Shown here: one piece after another, positions 34,301 through 45,757 of the stretch
Layout: every line of letters begins with the position of its first letter
Numbering within the stretch: the first letter of the stretch is position 1
Assembly (NCBI GenBank): GCA_948146395.1
Contig: OX411543.1
Span: 37,467,058-37,531,057, forward strand
Origin: Fragum whitleyi
Lineage: Eukaryota; Mollusca; Bivalvia; Cardiida; Cardiidae
Direction: 5' to 3'
Length of the DNA: 64,000 nt
Notes under the pieces: model-generated
The model's database searches: none
The model's input: only the letters and a program-made list of their open reading frames with translations
What the model was told of the DNA's origin: nothing
Translations under genes and position numbers: made by a program

Positions 34301-35666
34301 TAGCTCCCCCGGGACGAAAGTCTCAGAAGAGCTATTGTCATACCCTCGGATGTCGGCTTTGGCGTCAGCGTCGGCATCGGCGTCGGTGTCGGCGTCTGCA
34401 TTAGGTTAAAGTTTTTTATTTCTATCAATATTTATCCTAGAGGCTTTATTTTTTTACAGAAACACTCATTAGGGCATAGGCTTTCATTTGAGACCAACAT
34501 CCATGTCGAAATGTCCTTTAGACTGTGACCTTGACCCTTTCAAAAAAACTTTAACCAAAAACTGAAACCAAAAACTGAAACCAAAAAAACTTTTGACCTT
34601 GCTTATATTTTCTGTAAGCTTTAAACTAGAGACATCATTACTTCATATGCACACTCATTAGGTGATAGGCTTTCACCATAGACAAAGGTCCTTGACAATT
34701 TGATCTTGACCTTGACCCTTTGTGGACTTAGAAAAACTTTAACCAAAAAACTTTAACCAAAAACTTTAACCATGCATATATTTTTTTAATGCTCTAACCT
34801 AGGGACATCATAGCTTCATATATATACTCACCAGGTGATAGGCTTTCACCAGAGACCAAGGTCCTTCACAAATATGACCTTGACCTTTACCATTTGTGGA
34901 CTTAGAAAAAGTTTAATTGAAAACTTTAACCAAAAACTTTAACCTTGCTTATATTTTCTTAATGCTTTAACCTAGGGACATCATTACTTCATATACATAC
35001 TCATTAGGTGATAGGCTTTTGTGAGAGATCAAGGTCCTTGATAATTTGACCTTGACCTTTTATGAACTTTGAAATACTTTAACCGAAATTCTTTTACCAA
35101 AAACGTTAACCTTGCTTATATTTTCTGAATGCTTTAACCTAGGGACATCATTACTTCATATACATAGTCACCAGATGAAAGGCTTTCACCAGAAACCAAG
35201 GGCCTTGACAATTTGACCTTGACCTTGACCTTGGAAAAGCTTAAACTGAAAAGTTTTAACATAAAATTTAACCTTGCTTATATTTTCTAAATGCTTTACT
35301 CAGGGACATTATTACTTCATACACATACTCACTAGGTGATAGGCTTCTACAGAGACCAAGGTCCTTCACAATTTGACCTTGATCTTGACCTTTTGTGGAC
35401 TGAAAAAAAATTTAAAGAAAAACTTCATGTTTGATACAAAGAAATTCCATTGGTAACCTCATCTGCTTGTAGGCTTTCACTTTACCCTAACCTTATACAT
35501 GCAATTCAAACAAAAAAGTTTTTATTTTTCTTAATTACTACTCAAACAGATATATATTAGATCATGGACTTTAACATTGAAAGAAACCACTTCGGTCTTC
35601 GGTTAAGTGCTGTTTGTGACAAGCAGCTGTTTGGGCGAGCTACGTTGTCCGCGGACAACTCTTGTT
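34301..35666 (+). mobile_element. W element with ~160-173-bp tandem units
   Basis: TAGCTCCCCCGGGACGAAAG opens the 5' stem-loop, which closes at AGCTATTGTCAT; a GTCGGCGTCGGC-type microsatellite follows. Units share GGGACATCATTACTTCATAT and CTTTCACCAGAGACC with starts near 34631, 34804, 34977, 35144 and 35305, plus a decayed first unit. At the right GGGCGAGCTACG echoes the 5' arm, then GTTGTCCGCGGACAAC (perfect stem) and TCTTGT. No coding capacity. Confidence 0.85.
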
Positions 35667-35936
35667 AAGATGATAGATTCAGAAGTTTTATTTTGAACTT
35701 GTATACTATGAATGTCATGTTGCATACAATTGCCTACAATTTTACCCTGAACTTATCTGTTGTAATGTCAAGGACAATACAGTACAAGCTTCCATTCAAG
35801 AATGCCAAGGTTAATGCATATTTTTTTCATTCAAGAATGCCATTGGTGATGACTATCAGATTAAAATATGCAACATCACATCTCATTTGAATATCAATAT
35901 CGTTTTAGCATTTGGATTTGTCAGATAGATAGGGAT

Positions 35937-36088
35937 ATATATAATACATACTTAGTGTATTATATGAAAAAAAATATCTAACGAGGTTGGGAGAATTGAT
36001 CATTGTCGAGGCTCTGCCGAGACAATTGTCAATTCTCACAACCGAGTTTGATATTTTTTTCATACAATACACTAAGAATGTATTATAT
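35937..36088. mobile_element. Foldback element P, ~70-bp arms
   Basis: AATACATACTTAGTGTATT at the left faces AATACACTAAGAATGTATT at the right; the arms continue through ATGAAAAAAAATATC / GATATTTTTTTCAT and GAGAATTGA / TCAATTCTC to the centre GAGGCTCTGCCGAG. Almost the whole 150 bp is a single hairpin. Confidence 0.8.
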
Positions 36089-37479
36089 TTATCTTATAAC
36101 CTCTTTTTGTCTTGTTTTCGTCGATGTTTCTTACCGAAATGCAAGTTTCTAAAAATAACTGTATGATATTATTGTTCTAAAAATAACTATGTGATATCAT
36201 AAAAAATATCATACGGGTTGTTATAACACAGATATTTGTATAGTTATAAGATAAAATGCATACAATTCATTGAGGAATTAAAGAGTGAAAATAGGTTGTT
36301 TCAGAAGAACATCTATTTCTCTACAAGTCTTTCACTGATCTGAAATGCTTATCATGTCAGACAGGTTGTGATATAATCAAGCTTGAATTTAAAAAAAAGA
36401 GTTTCAGATGTCATAATTCATCTGAAAGTAAATTAAAAGATGAGAATTATGTGTGGTAGACGTATTTATAAAAAATGACAGCATTCACTTTTTGTCAGTT
36501 TTCTACATAAAACTTTTCCTCTGAGGATATCAAAGTTAGGTAACTGGATTCAATATTTTTCTCTGATAATATTAACAAATTTTAACTGATTTTTAGCCTT
36601 CTGGCAAGAAAAATATTGATAAGGTCACGATGACATAGTTTTAGAAAACAACTTGTATCCTTTAAAGGATTTACATATTTTTGAGACCATCCTTTATATT
36701 GAATCTGAGGCTATTTTGAAATCATAATATGTGGTGAAATTATAAAGTAGGTCATGTTATTTCTACTTTTTCACCATTTTAGAATATTTTTATCCTTTTC
36801 TTGAATATAGAAAAAATATATGACATATAATATTATCCCTGCCATTCATGTTCTTGAATATAACTTTGAGTAGCTAAATTGATGTTTCAACTGAAACATA
36901 TTTTTTGATATTTATAAAGATTTTGAATCTCATTGGTGAGTTCAAGATATAGAGCATTTCTATCTTCTTTATGGAGAGTTCCAGTTGGCTGGTTACCTGC
37001 TGAAGTGATACCCAACTAGATAGAAAATAGTAATTTACTTGTCATCGGAAACATAAAACTTAAACACTTTACTTGCTTCAACAGTTTATATTTAGACCAA
37101 GGTACTTCCTTTAAACATTTATATGGCATTAATATCCTGACGGCTGAGCTTAACATTAAATGAGTCTGTGTGTGACATTTTCAAACATTTGACATGCACA
37201 TGAAGGGCCAACATTAACCAGCCTAGACTGGCATGAAATACAATTTGACTTTCTTAAGACACTTTAAGACCTTAACTATATACAGAGTTCAAACTAAAGA
37301 CTCTGGTCAGACTGTGTCAGATTTCTAAACAATGATTGATGTAAAGAATAATTGCTACTGGAACTTGTATTTATCTTCAATTGTGAGGTCACATTTGCAG
37401 TAATAAAGGTTATGTCAGGACAAGGCCATGGTCAAATTGAAAATGACACATACTAAATCAAAGTGCTGTCAGCACTGTA
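36089..37479. other. Mostly featureless; K-like fragments at 37158-37320
   Basis: AAATGAGTCTGTGTGTGACAT (37158) and CTCTGGTCAGACTGTG (37301) recall family K ends and core but are separated and decayed. ATAACACAGATATTTGTATAG lies within an imperfect palindrome near 36220-36250. Confidence 0.45.
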
Positions 37480-38345
37480 AATCGGACATCATTGAGAGGC
37501 TGGGATAGTGCAATAGTTTGCCAATCAAAAGGGCTCAAATTTGGACAATAAAAGTTGGTAAAATATTTGCCCAATTTGTGAGTTTTTTGTCTTAACACTT
37601 CATCTTTTCGAGGACATCGCCAGCTCATCCAACCTCGTGGGTCCGATTTTGAAAGTTTGCTGATTCGATAGCCCTCTGCTATTCTAAATTATTTCTTAGC
37701 AGATTTTTTTACTTTGTTATAATGAGCACACGCCAAGCTAAAGCTTGCTTGATAATATTATTCCTCTCTCTAGAGTTTAAAAGCCTGTTTAGCAACAAAA
37801 CATTTTTCATTAAACTATTTACAATTTTGATTACCAACATGTTTGTTTTTCAAGCATTGGGTTTTCCCAAATACTATAAATGCATTTTCCCTCAAGAAAC
37901 ACGTGAAATCGGCAACTATGCTATTTATATCTTTGGTTTCTGACCAATCGATTAAATCTAGCAGCACTCTATGATTATTCATGAGTTATTCTAAAAATAG
38001 ATCGCTCTTACTGCTATCCTATATCAGTTTATCGTATGTTTTTGTCGGTTTATTTGTTGTTGAATAATTTTTCTTCATACTCAAATTTGAATTTATTGAA
38101 AATAGGATTGGAGCGTGATCAGAGTGCTCATTGAAATCAAATATTTCAAAATTACAAAATTATTTCTATTTGTTAACACATAGTCAACAGTACTCATTCC
38201 TTCAGTAGACTTCCCACGCTCCCTGTCAGAGTGCAGACGACCATTGACCAATGACAAACAACTTAATTGACACATTTCGAGCAGACGATGTCCATTTGCA
38301 TCTACTACGTGGTCTGAATTTACACGTGGGTTTTGACCGAGTGAT
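37480..38345 (-). mobile_element. Non-LTR retrotransposon (LINE) ORF2 relic
   Basis: Read right to left on the minus strand, the C-terminal half of an endonuclease/exonuclease/phosphatase-type LINE endonuclease is visible: VNSDHVVDANGHRLLE near 38345-38275, NGRLHSDRERGKST then STVDYVL (38240-38180), and, after a frameshift near 38140, the catalytic SDH motif as EHSDHAPILFS (38130-38095). The linker to the reverse transcriptase follows with FNEKCFVAKQAFK (near 37815) and YNKVKKSAKK, then FRIAEGYRISKLSKSDPRGW (37725-37640). At least one frameshift and several stops interrupt it, and the reverse transcriptase domain itself was not found. The endonuclease type excludes R2-like clades; the clade (CR1, L2, RTE or similar) cannot be told. 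Not functional. Confidence 0.75.
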
Positions 38346-39112
38346 AATCATAACAGAATTTGATTGGTTGTCAGCCCTACAACTGGTAAATGACCGTTCG
38401 AGAAAAAAATCAGAGCAGTAATATTGTAAGTGCTACAAATTTATTTTACAGTTAACCTATTGTACGTTTCAACTCCTTTACTCAACCGAAAATCTTGTTA
38501 TAAACACTGAAAATACTAACTGGTAATTACTAAAAGCGAAATTTACATCAAATTTTTTATTAGCCTCTTCTCTATTTGTCGAAAAGTAAATAAGATAAAA
38601 ACAAAGTTAGTAGATTGTGACTGAAAAGGCCGTTTCTTCTGTGTTTGAAAACACATAATTTGGTTTGAACACATAGCTAAGAAGATAAAGGTAAAAATGT
38701 AGTGGGTCAAACAGACTGGATTTCTGGAGAACGGTATAAATCTCCGATTTAAAAAGGGTGTGAGGATTTAAATTGGATGGTTTGGATTTACTCAAGTTTT
38801 GCTGAATCATTTGCAATAATAGAGGGGGATGTTTTATTTACCAGTTACCTTAATTTGATTGTTACTGATGTCCTCTTTATAGCCTAAATTATGCCAGAAC
38901 ATTCTTAAGTACTGGACTATTAAATTTGAATCATTCTCATCACATACTTGTACTATGTTGATGCTCATAGCTCTCGACAAATGATGGGTGTAGTGAAACA
39001 ATGTTGTAAGGAGCTAGCTAGTTAGTTTTGTTTATCCCTTCAAAATAATCAATAGAAATTATTAATCTGTAAGATTTTAGTATACAGAAGTCCTCTTAAT
39101 TGATAAAAATCC
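38346..39112. other. No recognisable feature
   Basis: Upstream of the LINE relic no earlier endonuclease motifs were recognised. The 69-codon frame at 38607 has no domain. Confidence 0.5.
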
Positions 39113-39342
39113 TTAACCTTTTTCTGTTTAATCCCTGCTTTTTACGTGCCTGTGATTTTATGATTGAGAAAACATTGTGAAAAAAGAAGAAATTGCTTCT
39201 AACAAACAATTTCTTCTTTTTCCACACTATTTTCTACCCTACTGAATGGTTATTTTTCAAATTAAATCCACTTTAAATTTTCGTCTGCAAAATCTTTGAA
39301 TTTGGACAGGTCTAAATTTTTTTCAAAACAGGAAAGGGTTAA
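39113..39342. mobile_element. MITE family D, TTAA-flanked
   Basis: TTAACCTTTTTCTGTTTAATC at the left, AAAACAGGAAAGGGTTAA at the right, central GAAGAAATTGCTTCT / CAATTTCTTC hairpin. Best comparison for 19800-20028. Confidence 0.85.
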
Positions 39343-39795
39343 TTATATCCACTTTCCTATAGGACTCTTTTATTTACCTACTATTCTATAATAAATATTT
39401 TTTCTACAAAAATTTCTTGAATTTTTTTCATTCTGAAATGTACAATTCCAAATATAATCATTTTGAATATTTAATTCAACTTTTCATTGTTTTGTTTGCA
39501 ACTTTAGTTTGTCTTTTTTATATGTCAGGTTTTACATGTAGCATACTTCTATTTTGGTCTGTTGTGGTTATTTCATTGCTCAAAGGCAACCTTCAACCTC
39601 TGTAGATAATTTGTTGAAAAAATGTCAGAAATGGACAATAAAACTTAAATAGAAAATTGTTGGTAACAATGCCGTTAAAAAGGTTTGCTTCAATCATTTT
39701 TTCGTGATGTCAAAATAGTCAGCTATTTACTTGCAACAAATGGATAATTTCATAATTTTATTGCCAAGTTTCATTTCCTTCATATTGATGACTAG
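39343..39795. other. No recognisable feature
   Basis: AT-rich. A 62-codon hydrophobic frame at 39417-39605 (+) lacks splice or family support. Confidence 0.5.
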
Positions 39796-39861
39796 CGTAA
39801 AAACAGTAAATTGAAACTGCCTATGAATATGTAGGATGTTACAACTATTTCAGACTGAGCC
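39796..39861. repeat. Family C hairpin, diverged
   Basis: AACAGTAAATTGAAACTGCC faces GGATGTTACAACTATTTCAG, followed by ACTGAGCC. Confidence 0.6.
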
Positions 39862-39898
39862 ATTTATAAGATTCTGATTCTCTATAACTTGTGTGAAT

Positions 39899-40247
39899 AA
39901 CAGTCAAACTTGTGCTAAGTGACCACTACAGGGACCACCAAAAAGCGGTCGTATAAGAAAATGGTCGCTGAATACACATTTGGATTACAAATGAGAAACA
40001 TACTTTTTGATTTAATATACATATAATTGCCCGATTCTCAAAAACCTATATTGTTATAACTCAATAGAATCGTCTTGTTGAGACAATTCTTTTGAGGTTT
40101 AACAACATAGGAATCATTTTCAATAAATTTTAGAACAACAGTACCTTCTTTTAGGAAATTCTTAATTAAAGCAGGGGATTTTTAAAGCGGTCGCTTAATA
40201 CAAATGGTCGCTTAATAGACATGGTCGCTCAAGCAAGATTGACTGTA
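39899..40247. mobile_element. MITE family G
   Basis: CAGTCAAACTTGTGCTAAGTG at the left, GCAAGATTGACTGTA at the right, GCGGTCGCTTAATAC repeats in the arm, and the central CAATAGAATCGTC / GACAATTC hairpin. Aligns end to end with 29396-29726. TA is present at the right, AA at the left. Confidence 0.8.
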
Positions 40248-40766
40248 TATCTAAACAAGTGGAAGAAATGATACAGGATAATGATTATATAAAATCCATG
40301 ACATTTCTGTCTTTTGCATGTCTCAAGTTTTAGCCATTGCTTGTCATTTTGTTTGGTATACATGTGTATTTCATTCATAAAGATGTAAATTTTGTTTTAA
40401 AAACGTAATAAAGGAAGTGCAGTGCACCGATTCATAAATGAGATGATGTTTACTGCGTATAGCTATCACGATACTTTCATTTTGAAACATGACGACAATT
40501 TGAAATGCAAGACCCTTGAAGGGGTAACACAACCTGTTATGTCATTTGTATCATTTTGTAACATTGTAACTTTATCTCTACCATTTAATTTTAACCGTGA
40601 ATGAGGATGTTTTCTTATAATTATTTAGGAAAAGTTGATTTGCTGCTGTAGGTAATGAATAGAAAAAAAAGAACAAAAAGCACACACACACAACTGGTGC
40701 CAGACCCAGTTTTGACAAAGAATGCCATCATATAAAAGCTGTATTATTGGGCATTAAATGTACCAT
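40248..40766. other. No recognisable feature
   Basis: A CACACACACA tract at 40681-40690 and an unassigned 60-codon frame at 40422. Confidence 0.5.
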
Positions 40767-40852
40767 TTACCCTTGTCATGCTGGGCCCGAAAAATTCCTG
40801 GGCTTGCAGGAGGCATTGGCAAAGATCAGTCTGCACATATGTGCAAGTCTGT
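40767..40852. mobile_element. MITE family B, left half
   Basis: TTACCCTTGTCATGCTGGGCC, then TTCCTGGGCTTGCAGGAGG and AGATCAGTCTGCACATATGTG followed by CAAGTCTG. Truncated after the central palindrome. Confidence 0.6.
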
Positions 40853-40894
40853 AACTGATGAATAACAAACATTTACTCAAACTCTTCCATTCCC

Positions 40895-41140
40895 CTGCTA
40901 AAATGTTCAAGAATTGATTCATGATCATTCTTGAACATTTAATGGCAGTTCAATAACTTCAAGAACTAGTTCAAGAACTTCTAGAACTAAGTCTAGAAGT
41001 TCAAGAACTAGTTCAAGAATTTCAAGAACTAGTTCTGAAACTGCTATTTAACATTCTATAATATTCAAAAACAATTCTTAAACTTTCACATTTTAGAATG
41101 TTTCAAGAACCACTTCTTGAAATTTTTTGAAGAGGTTCAT
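40895..41140. repeat. Foldback region rich in TTCnnGAA motifs
   Basis: AAATGTTCAAGAAT pairs with ATTCTTGAACATTT at 40902-40940. The stretch 40949-41037 consists of repeated GAACTAGTTC, TTCAAGAAC and CTTCTAGAAC blocks. TTGAACATTTAATGGCAGTT at 40931 faces AACTGCTATTTAACATTC at 41040. The alternating TTC/GAA resembles a heat-shock element in form, but nothing ties it to a gene. Confidence 0.6.
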
Positions 41141-41402
41141 TGAAACGTAGCCATAAACAATATAACTTTTTGCTGACACAATGATTATTGAAGAATGAGA
41201 TCCAATGGAATGTGCTACATGCTTAATGATCAATCAACATGCAACAGATAAAGATTCTCAAGAGATTAATGAGAAATGACCCTTTCATCAAGCCTCTCTT
41301 AAATCAACCTTTAAAGCTGTTACTAGCAACCATAGTGGACAATAGGATATTTAGGTGGTGGGATCTATTTATTGACTGATTGAAGCAAGCTGTTGTCTAA
41401 AT

Positions 41403-41573
41403 TAGAGGGTAATATGAAAAGTCTTAAGTCAATTTTTTTCGGCCAAATCCTATGTTATGGGTATTCTTTGGAATCATCTCGATGAGACGATTCCAATGAG
41501 TACCACAACACACAATTTTGTGGAAGATACCTTGAAATAATTGAATCTTAGCTCCAAATTGTTACCCTCCTCA
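41403..41573. mobile_element. MITE family F, decayed ends
   Basis: GAGGGTAATATG at the left, TGTTACCCTCCTC at the right, and the central palindrome GGAATCATCTCGATGAGACG followed by ATTCC between TGGGTATTC and GAGTACC. Confidence 0.65.
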
Positions 41574-42999
41574 ATTGTGTTATAAAAGTATTGCATAGTA
41601 ACAGTAAGGACAAGGATGAAGTCCATTTCATCAGAGAGCCATTGATTTGAGATGCCCTGATCAAACTAATGGGAAATGACATAATTTGTACATGCTTCAT
41701 TTAAATCAAGACCTAATTAATCCTTTTCTATTCGATTTCTTTTTAGATTTTTTCAGAATGATTATTCTGATTGGAGTTATAATTATTCATCTACCTCTTC
41801 TACTTTTACTAAAGAGCAATTCGGTACTTCTTTGAATTCCAACAGTGATTGGTCATTTCTACCAATTTTTAATTCTCTCTCGTAGATCGGTGCGTTCTAA
41901 TTTTTGGTTATCATTAAGATTATGTTGAAAAGACTTGAAAAGTTTAATAACGTCTTGTTATTCAGATTTATTTCAACAGAAAACTTGTTAAGTCAAGTGA
42001 AACAAAACTTATAAATTTGAATTGTGTCATTGCAATATTAAAATTGTTCTCATTTTAGAATTGAAAAATATATCAAGGGATACTACTAAACATTTATCTA
42101 TAGATGTTAAAGGATAATCAGTCTTAATTAAGCTTTTGGTTTCAGACTAAGATCCCCTAAAACAGGGGTGCTTGTTGAGGTTATGTGAATTGAGACAGGG
42201 AATGATGGGCTTTATTGCAAAATTAAATAAGTTTCCACATTATTTGTCAGGAGCTACTTCTCATTGATCAATTATTAATTGTATTGTTTAAATGGAGGTT
42301 GGGTTGTTATAATAATGTTAAATGTTAATTGTTTTACAGTTCTAAAGAGTCCCAATGGGCCCAGGCTGTAGAGATAGAAGATTTATGGTTTGTTGTCAGA
42401 ATTTACTGTCATTCTGATACCGATTCCTGCTCTTTAGATCCAAGGCTGGCAGTCCTAGAGGTCCTTTGCAAAATGCCTATAAGACTGTGCCATCTAGTTA
42501 CCCAAGATTTCCTTAAAACCCCAAGAGATTGTTGCATGGATTTGCTTAGATTATTCCAGTTTTGATGAAGTTAAAGATGGAAGTATTATTTAATTATAAA
42601 AAAACAAAGGCAGGGAATTGAAAAGAAAAAAAGCCTCAGTAACCAAGATTTGATTTTTTATAGTTCACATTTTCAATCCATAAGTATTATTTTTTCAAGC
42701 TTTAATGGATTAATAGAAAGTTAACGCTTACATAGATATAGATGATAGAGACACAAAATTTTGAAAATCTGTCTCAAATAACCATAAATGCCAGCAATAC
42801 CATTTTGCCTCTACACTTGAGTTGATTTTGCCCAATCTAAATGGTGATTTTAGCGTTTTATGCTTGCTATAAATTTGAGCATTTTAAGTATTTTTAAGTT
42901 CATTTCTGTTATATTTCCATTTAATGTTCTATTGACGTTATTGGTCGCATGATAAAAATATTACGTTGCAAAATTTAAGACTAAGTCATGTTGAAAACC
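41574..42999. other. No confirmed gene; unassigned 78-codon frame at 42329-42565 (+)
   Basis: The frame is preceded by TTGTTTTACAG at 42329-42339 and is less AT-rich than its surroundings. I do not recognise the peptide and there is no matching donor. The remainder is AT-rich. Confidence 0.4.
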
Positions 43000-43155
43000 A
43001 TTCTGCTCCAACACCGTCTAAAACAAAATTGATCCCAAGTCAAAATCACAAATTGTGTGTGGAGTTTTCTTTTATAGTTAGATTCTGCCTTGCAATATCT
43101 CAAAGGAATCATCTTAAGAAGACGATTCCAATGAGAAGATTATAGCCCTTAGATA
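43000..43155. mobile_element. N-like element, decayed
   Basis: GTTAGATTCTGCCTTGCAATA then TCTCAAAGGAATC, and AGAAGACGATTCCAATGAGA, match the centre of 53906-54149. The outer ends are poor. Confidence 0.5.
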
Positions 43156-43559
43156 TTCCTTGCCTAACCACAGCAAAGGTCCCTCTAAGATAACTCCTAG
43201 ATTATGTGATTCATTTTATGAAACATTTGAACGATTTTTGAAGATGGCAATGTTTTCGGTCAAAATTCCATTATCAGCAAATAGTACTCCATCAGTAGTG
43301 ATAATGTCGATATCACAGAAGGTATTTATTAGTCATGATAAGAGTCTATGTGTGACTTAGTAACCATCTGTCTCTTGTAGCTCAGATGACTAAATATGGC
43401 CAAATACAAGACAATATTCATAGTCATAGAATCTGTCATCAGACTTCTAATTGGAGTCTAATTAATATGTCTAGGATAAACTGAGGGCTTATTGAAAAAC
43501 TAGTATGATGTATGTAGAGGTCAGCATAAAACTGTAGTTAGTACCTATATATCTATAGG

Positions 43560-44053
43560 CAGAGGTACAGATAAGAGGGGGTAACTCCAGTCTAAAATCT
43601 TTATTATGCCTCCGTATCGAGAGATCGGGGGCATATTGTTTTACTCATGTCCGTCTGTCTGTCTGTCCGTCTGTCTGTCCGTCCGTCCGTCTGTCCGAAA
43701 ACTTAAACAAACTTAACCTTTGCCTTTTCTCCAAAAGTATTTGACATACAAGGCTCATATTTGGCATGATGATAGATCTCAATGATCCGCATCTGCTGGT
43801 ACCAAAGTCAAGGTCATGTGACAATGTCAAGGTCAACTGTCAAAGTCAAACTTTAAAAAAAAAAAAGCTGTTCCGGGGGCATTCGTGTTTCACAAACACA
43901 TCTTGTTTCTTAATGAAACCCTATGATGTGGGTACTCATTTGAATTGTCTCACCAAGACAATTCCAATGAGTACCCACAAGATAGGTTTTAATTAAGGAA
44001 AAGTGGATTATTTAAATATGAAATCCAAATTACCCCATCTTTCTGTAGCTCTT
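43560..44053. mobile_element. MITE family F, interrupted by a W element
   Basis: CAGAGGTACAGATAAGAGG at the left and CATCTTTCTGTAGCTCT at the right, with GTACTCATTTGAATTGTCTC facing GACAATTCCAATGAGTACCC. A W element occupies 43605-43907. Joining the flanks gives the sequence of the intact F copy at 45758-45925. Confidence 0.8.
43605..43907 (+). mobile_element. W element, single unit, nested in F
   Basis: 5' stem-loop ATGCCTCCG...CGGGGGCAT then ATTGTTTTACTCATGTCC, a CTGTCTGTCCG microsatellite, a body with AAGTCAAGGTCATGTGAC, then TTCCGGGGGCAT (inverted 5' arm), GTGTTTCACAAACAC stem-loop and ATCTTGT. It lies in a TTT of the F element with no target duplication. Short frames on both strands are W sequence. 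Confidence 0.85.
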
Positions 44054-44613
44054 CTAGGCTATAGGCACTAACAATAGTTTAGCACTGACTTCTCAGTTTC
44101 TAGAATGCCTGTTTATTTATTTATTTTATATGATTTATCTTAAAAAAAGTTCATCACACCCCTGGTATTTTGTCCAGAATTGTCTTCTGGGTTGTTTCTT
44201 ATTTGGATTCTTTTATGTTATTGAATTGATTGAAACAAATTATATGCAAGGTAAGGTAATAGCAGCCTAAGATATATCAAAAACATTTGCCAAAATGTTG
44301 GTTTAAAAAAGGCTAAACAATATCTAAAGGTTCACCAGCTATTGCGATACTTTTTAATTGAGAAATATAAACTGTATGAAAGAAAATCAAACATGTAAAA
44401 CAAGTTTAAATGTAGCAAGAGTTTTTAAAGACTTGATTATTTAAGGGATTATATTGATCAGCCAAAATCTTGGCACCATTTGACTATAAATAGGTTGATT
44501 TTGTAAGAGTTCTTTGTCTTGATTTTTGTCAGATTATTAAAGTAAAATTGAAGGCATTCAAGAATGGGTCATTTTCCCTGTAGTATGCATGTCAATTGTT
44601 GATTTTGAATCCC
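44054..44613. other. No clear feature
   Basis: GGCTATAGGCACTAACAATAG at 44055-44075 is a C-family half arm. Otherwise AT-rich. Confidence 0.45.
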
Positions 44614-44781
44614 TACAGTCAAACCTGTCTAAGCGGACACATGAATTCAGCAAGCAACCTGTATTAAGCAAGCCAGCACTGAGTTCCCAATTGAAGAAGC
44701 TTAGTATTAAACAAGCACCTGTCTTAAGCAAGTACTTTTTGAGTGTCCGTTAGGCACTTTCTTAATACAGGTTTTACTGTA
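44614..44781. mobile_element. Short, diverged G-like element
   Basis: TA|CAGTCAAACCTGTCTAAGC at the left and CTTAATACAGGTTTTACTG|TA at the right keep the TA flanks and ends, but the interior (repeated TTAAGCAAG) is shorter and unlike the other G copies. Confidence 0.65.
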
Positions 44782-45757
44782 TTTATGTATAGATAGATGG
44801 GACTAAAATGTTTTACCAGTGTCTGATCATCTGTTCATCTATCTGTCTGAAAAACTAAGCCTACAAACTCAACATTTTGATGAACCTTCAATACTATTCA
44901 AAATAACAAGGACTTTATGGTGTAGCATAAAGTTTCCTCTCGTATTTTCGCATCTTTGAAGGTTGAGATGAAGGTCATCTAACCATATCAATTATCAAAG
45001 TCAATCTTCTTAAGTAAATTCCATAAATAAAGAATTTTGCAAACTGGAATTACAAAAGTTCCTGCTTATTTTTTAAAGTCATAAACATTTTTTGACTAAC
45101 CCAAGATTTATTACTCAATCTTTGAAATGGATTTAAGCCCACATTAGACCACATTATATTAATAATCTTCTATGAGTGTTTTTGGTTCCACTGCCAATTT
45201 ACAGGATCAGAATGGCGTCATCGATACATGACCTTCGAGTCATGGCGTCACTTCATGGGTCATTATGAATTTTCTGTCTCATGTTTTTGTGTTCAGTGAC
45301 AGATGCATATTGTTTGAATGTCAGAGCTTTGATTTCTGTTTGAAGGAAATTTGAAATGTCTTTAAGTAGATTAAATGTCTTAGATTTAGTTCAGTATTAA
45401 TACAGATCTGGACAGAGACTTAATCGAGACATTAATTTTCATACGCCAATTGAAAGACTCGACATATTATGTAATCACCTGTAGCATCCTGGCAGTTGGA
45501 CAGGGTCCACTTCTTTTTTGTCAGGAGCCTAACTCAGTCACCTTACGCCAGACTGACTTGAAACTTGGCAGTTATACTTGGTCTTGTTTTAGCTTACATT
45601 TTAGACTGATCCAAAATGGGATTGAAAATGTAATATAAAGAGTTTTACTTTAATATTTGTATGAAAAAGCAATAAAGAACAAAATAGACATCTCGGTTCT
45701 AAAATGGTCATGAGTGCCTACACAGGTACTTGTGACCTTTTTGTACTGTGATTTCAT
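44782..45757. other. Possible W relics at 44805-45010 and 45520-45580; no gene
   Basis: CATCTGTTCATCTATCTGTCTG (44828) followed by an AAGGTCAT-containing body suggests a decayed W element. ACTGACTTGAAACTTGGCAG (45553) resembles W-body text. The 62-codon frame at 45450 is not called. Confidence 0.4.

Noticed and set aside
39417..39605. Hydrophobic 62-codon frame as a small membrane protein
   Set aside because: T-rich DNA gives hydrophobic peptides in any frame; no start context, splice site or conservation evidence.
40958..41037. A promoter with a heat-shock element
   Set aside because: No TATA-like start region or coding exon nearby; recorded only as a motif-rich foldback.
42329..42565. 78-codon plus-strand frame preceded by TTTTACAG, slightly GC-richer
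   Set aside because: No donor site, no recognisable peptide; left as an unassigned frame in the region note.
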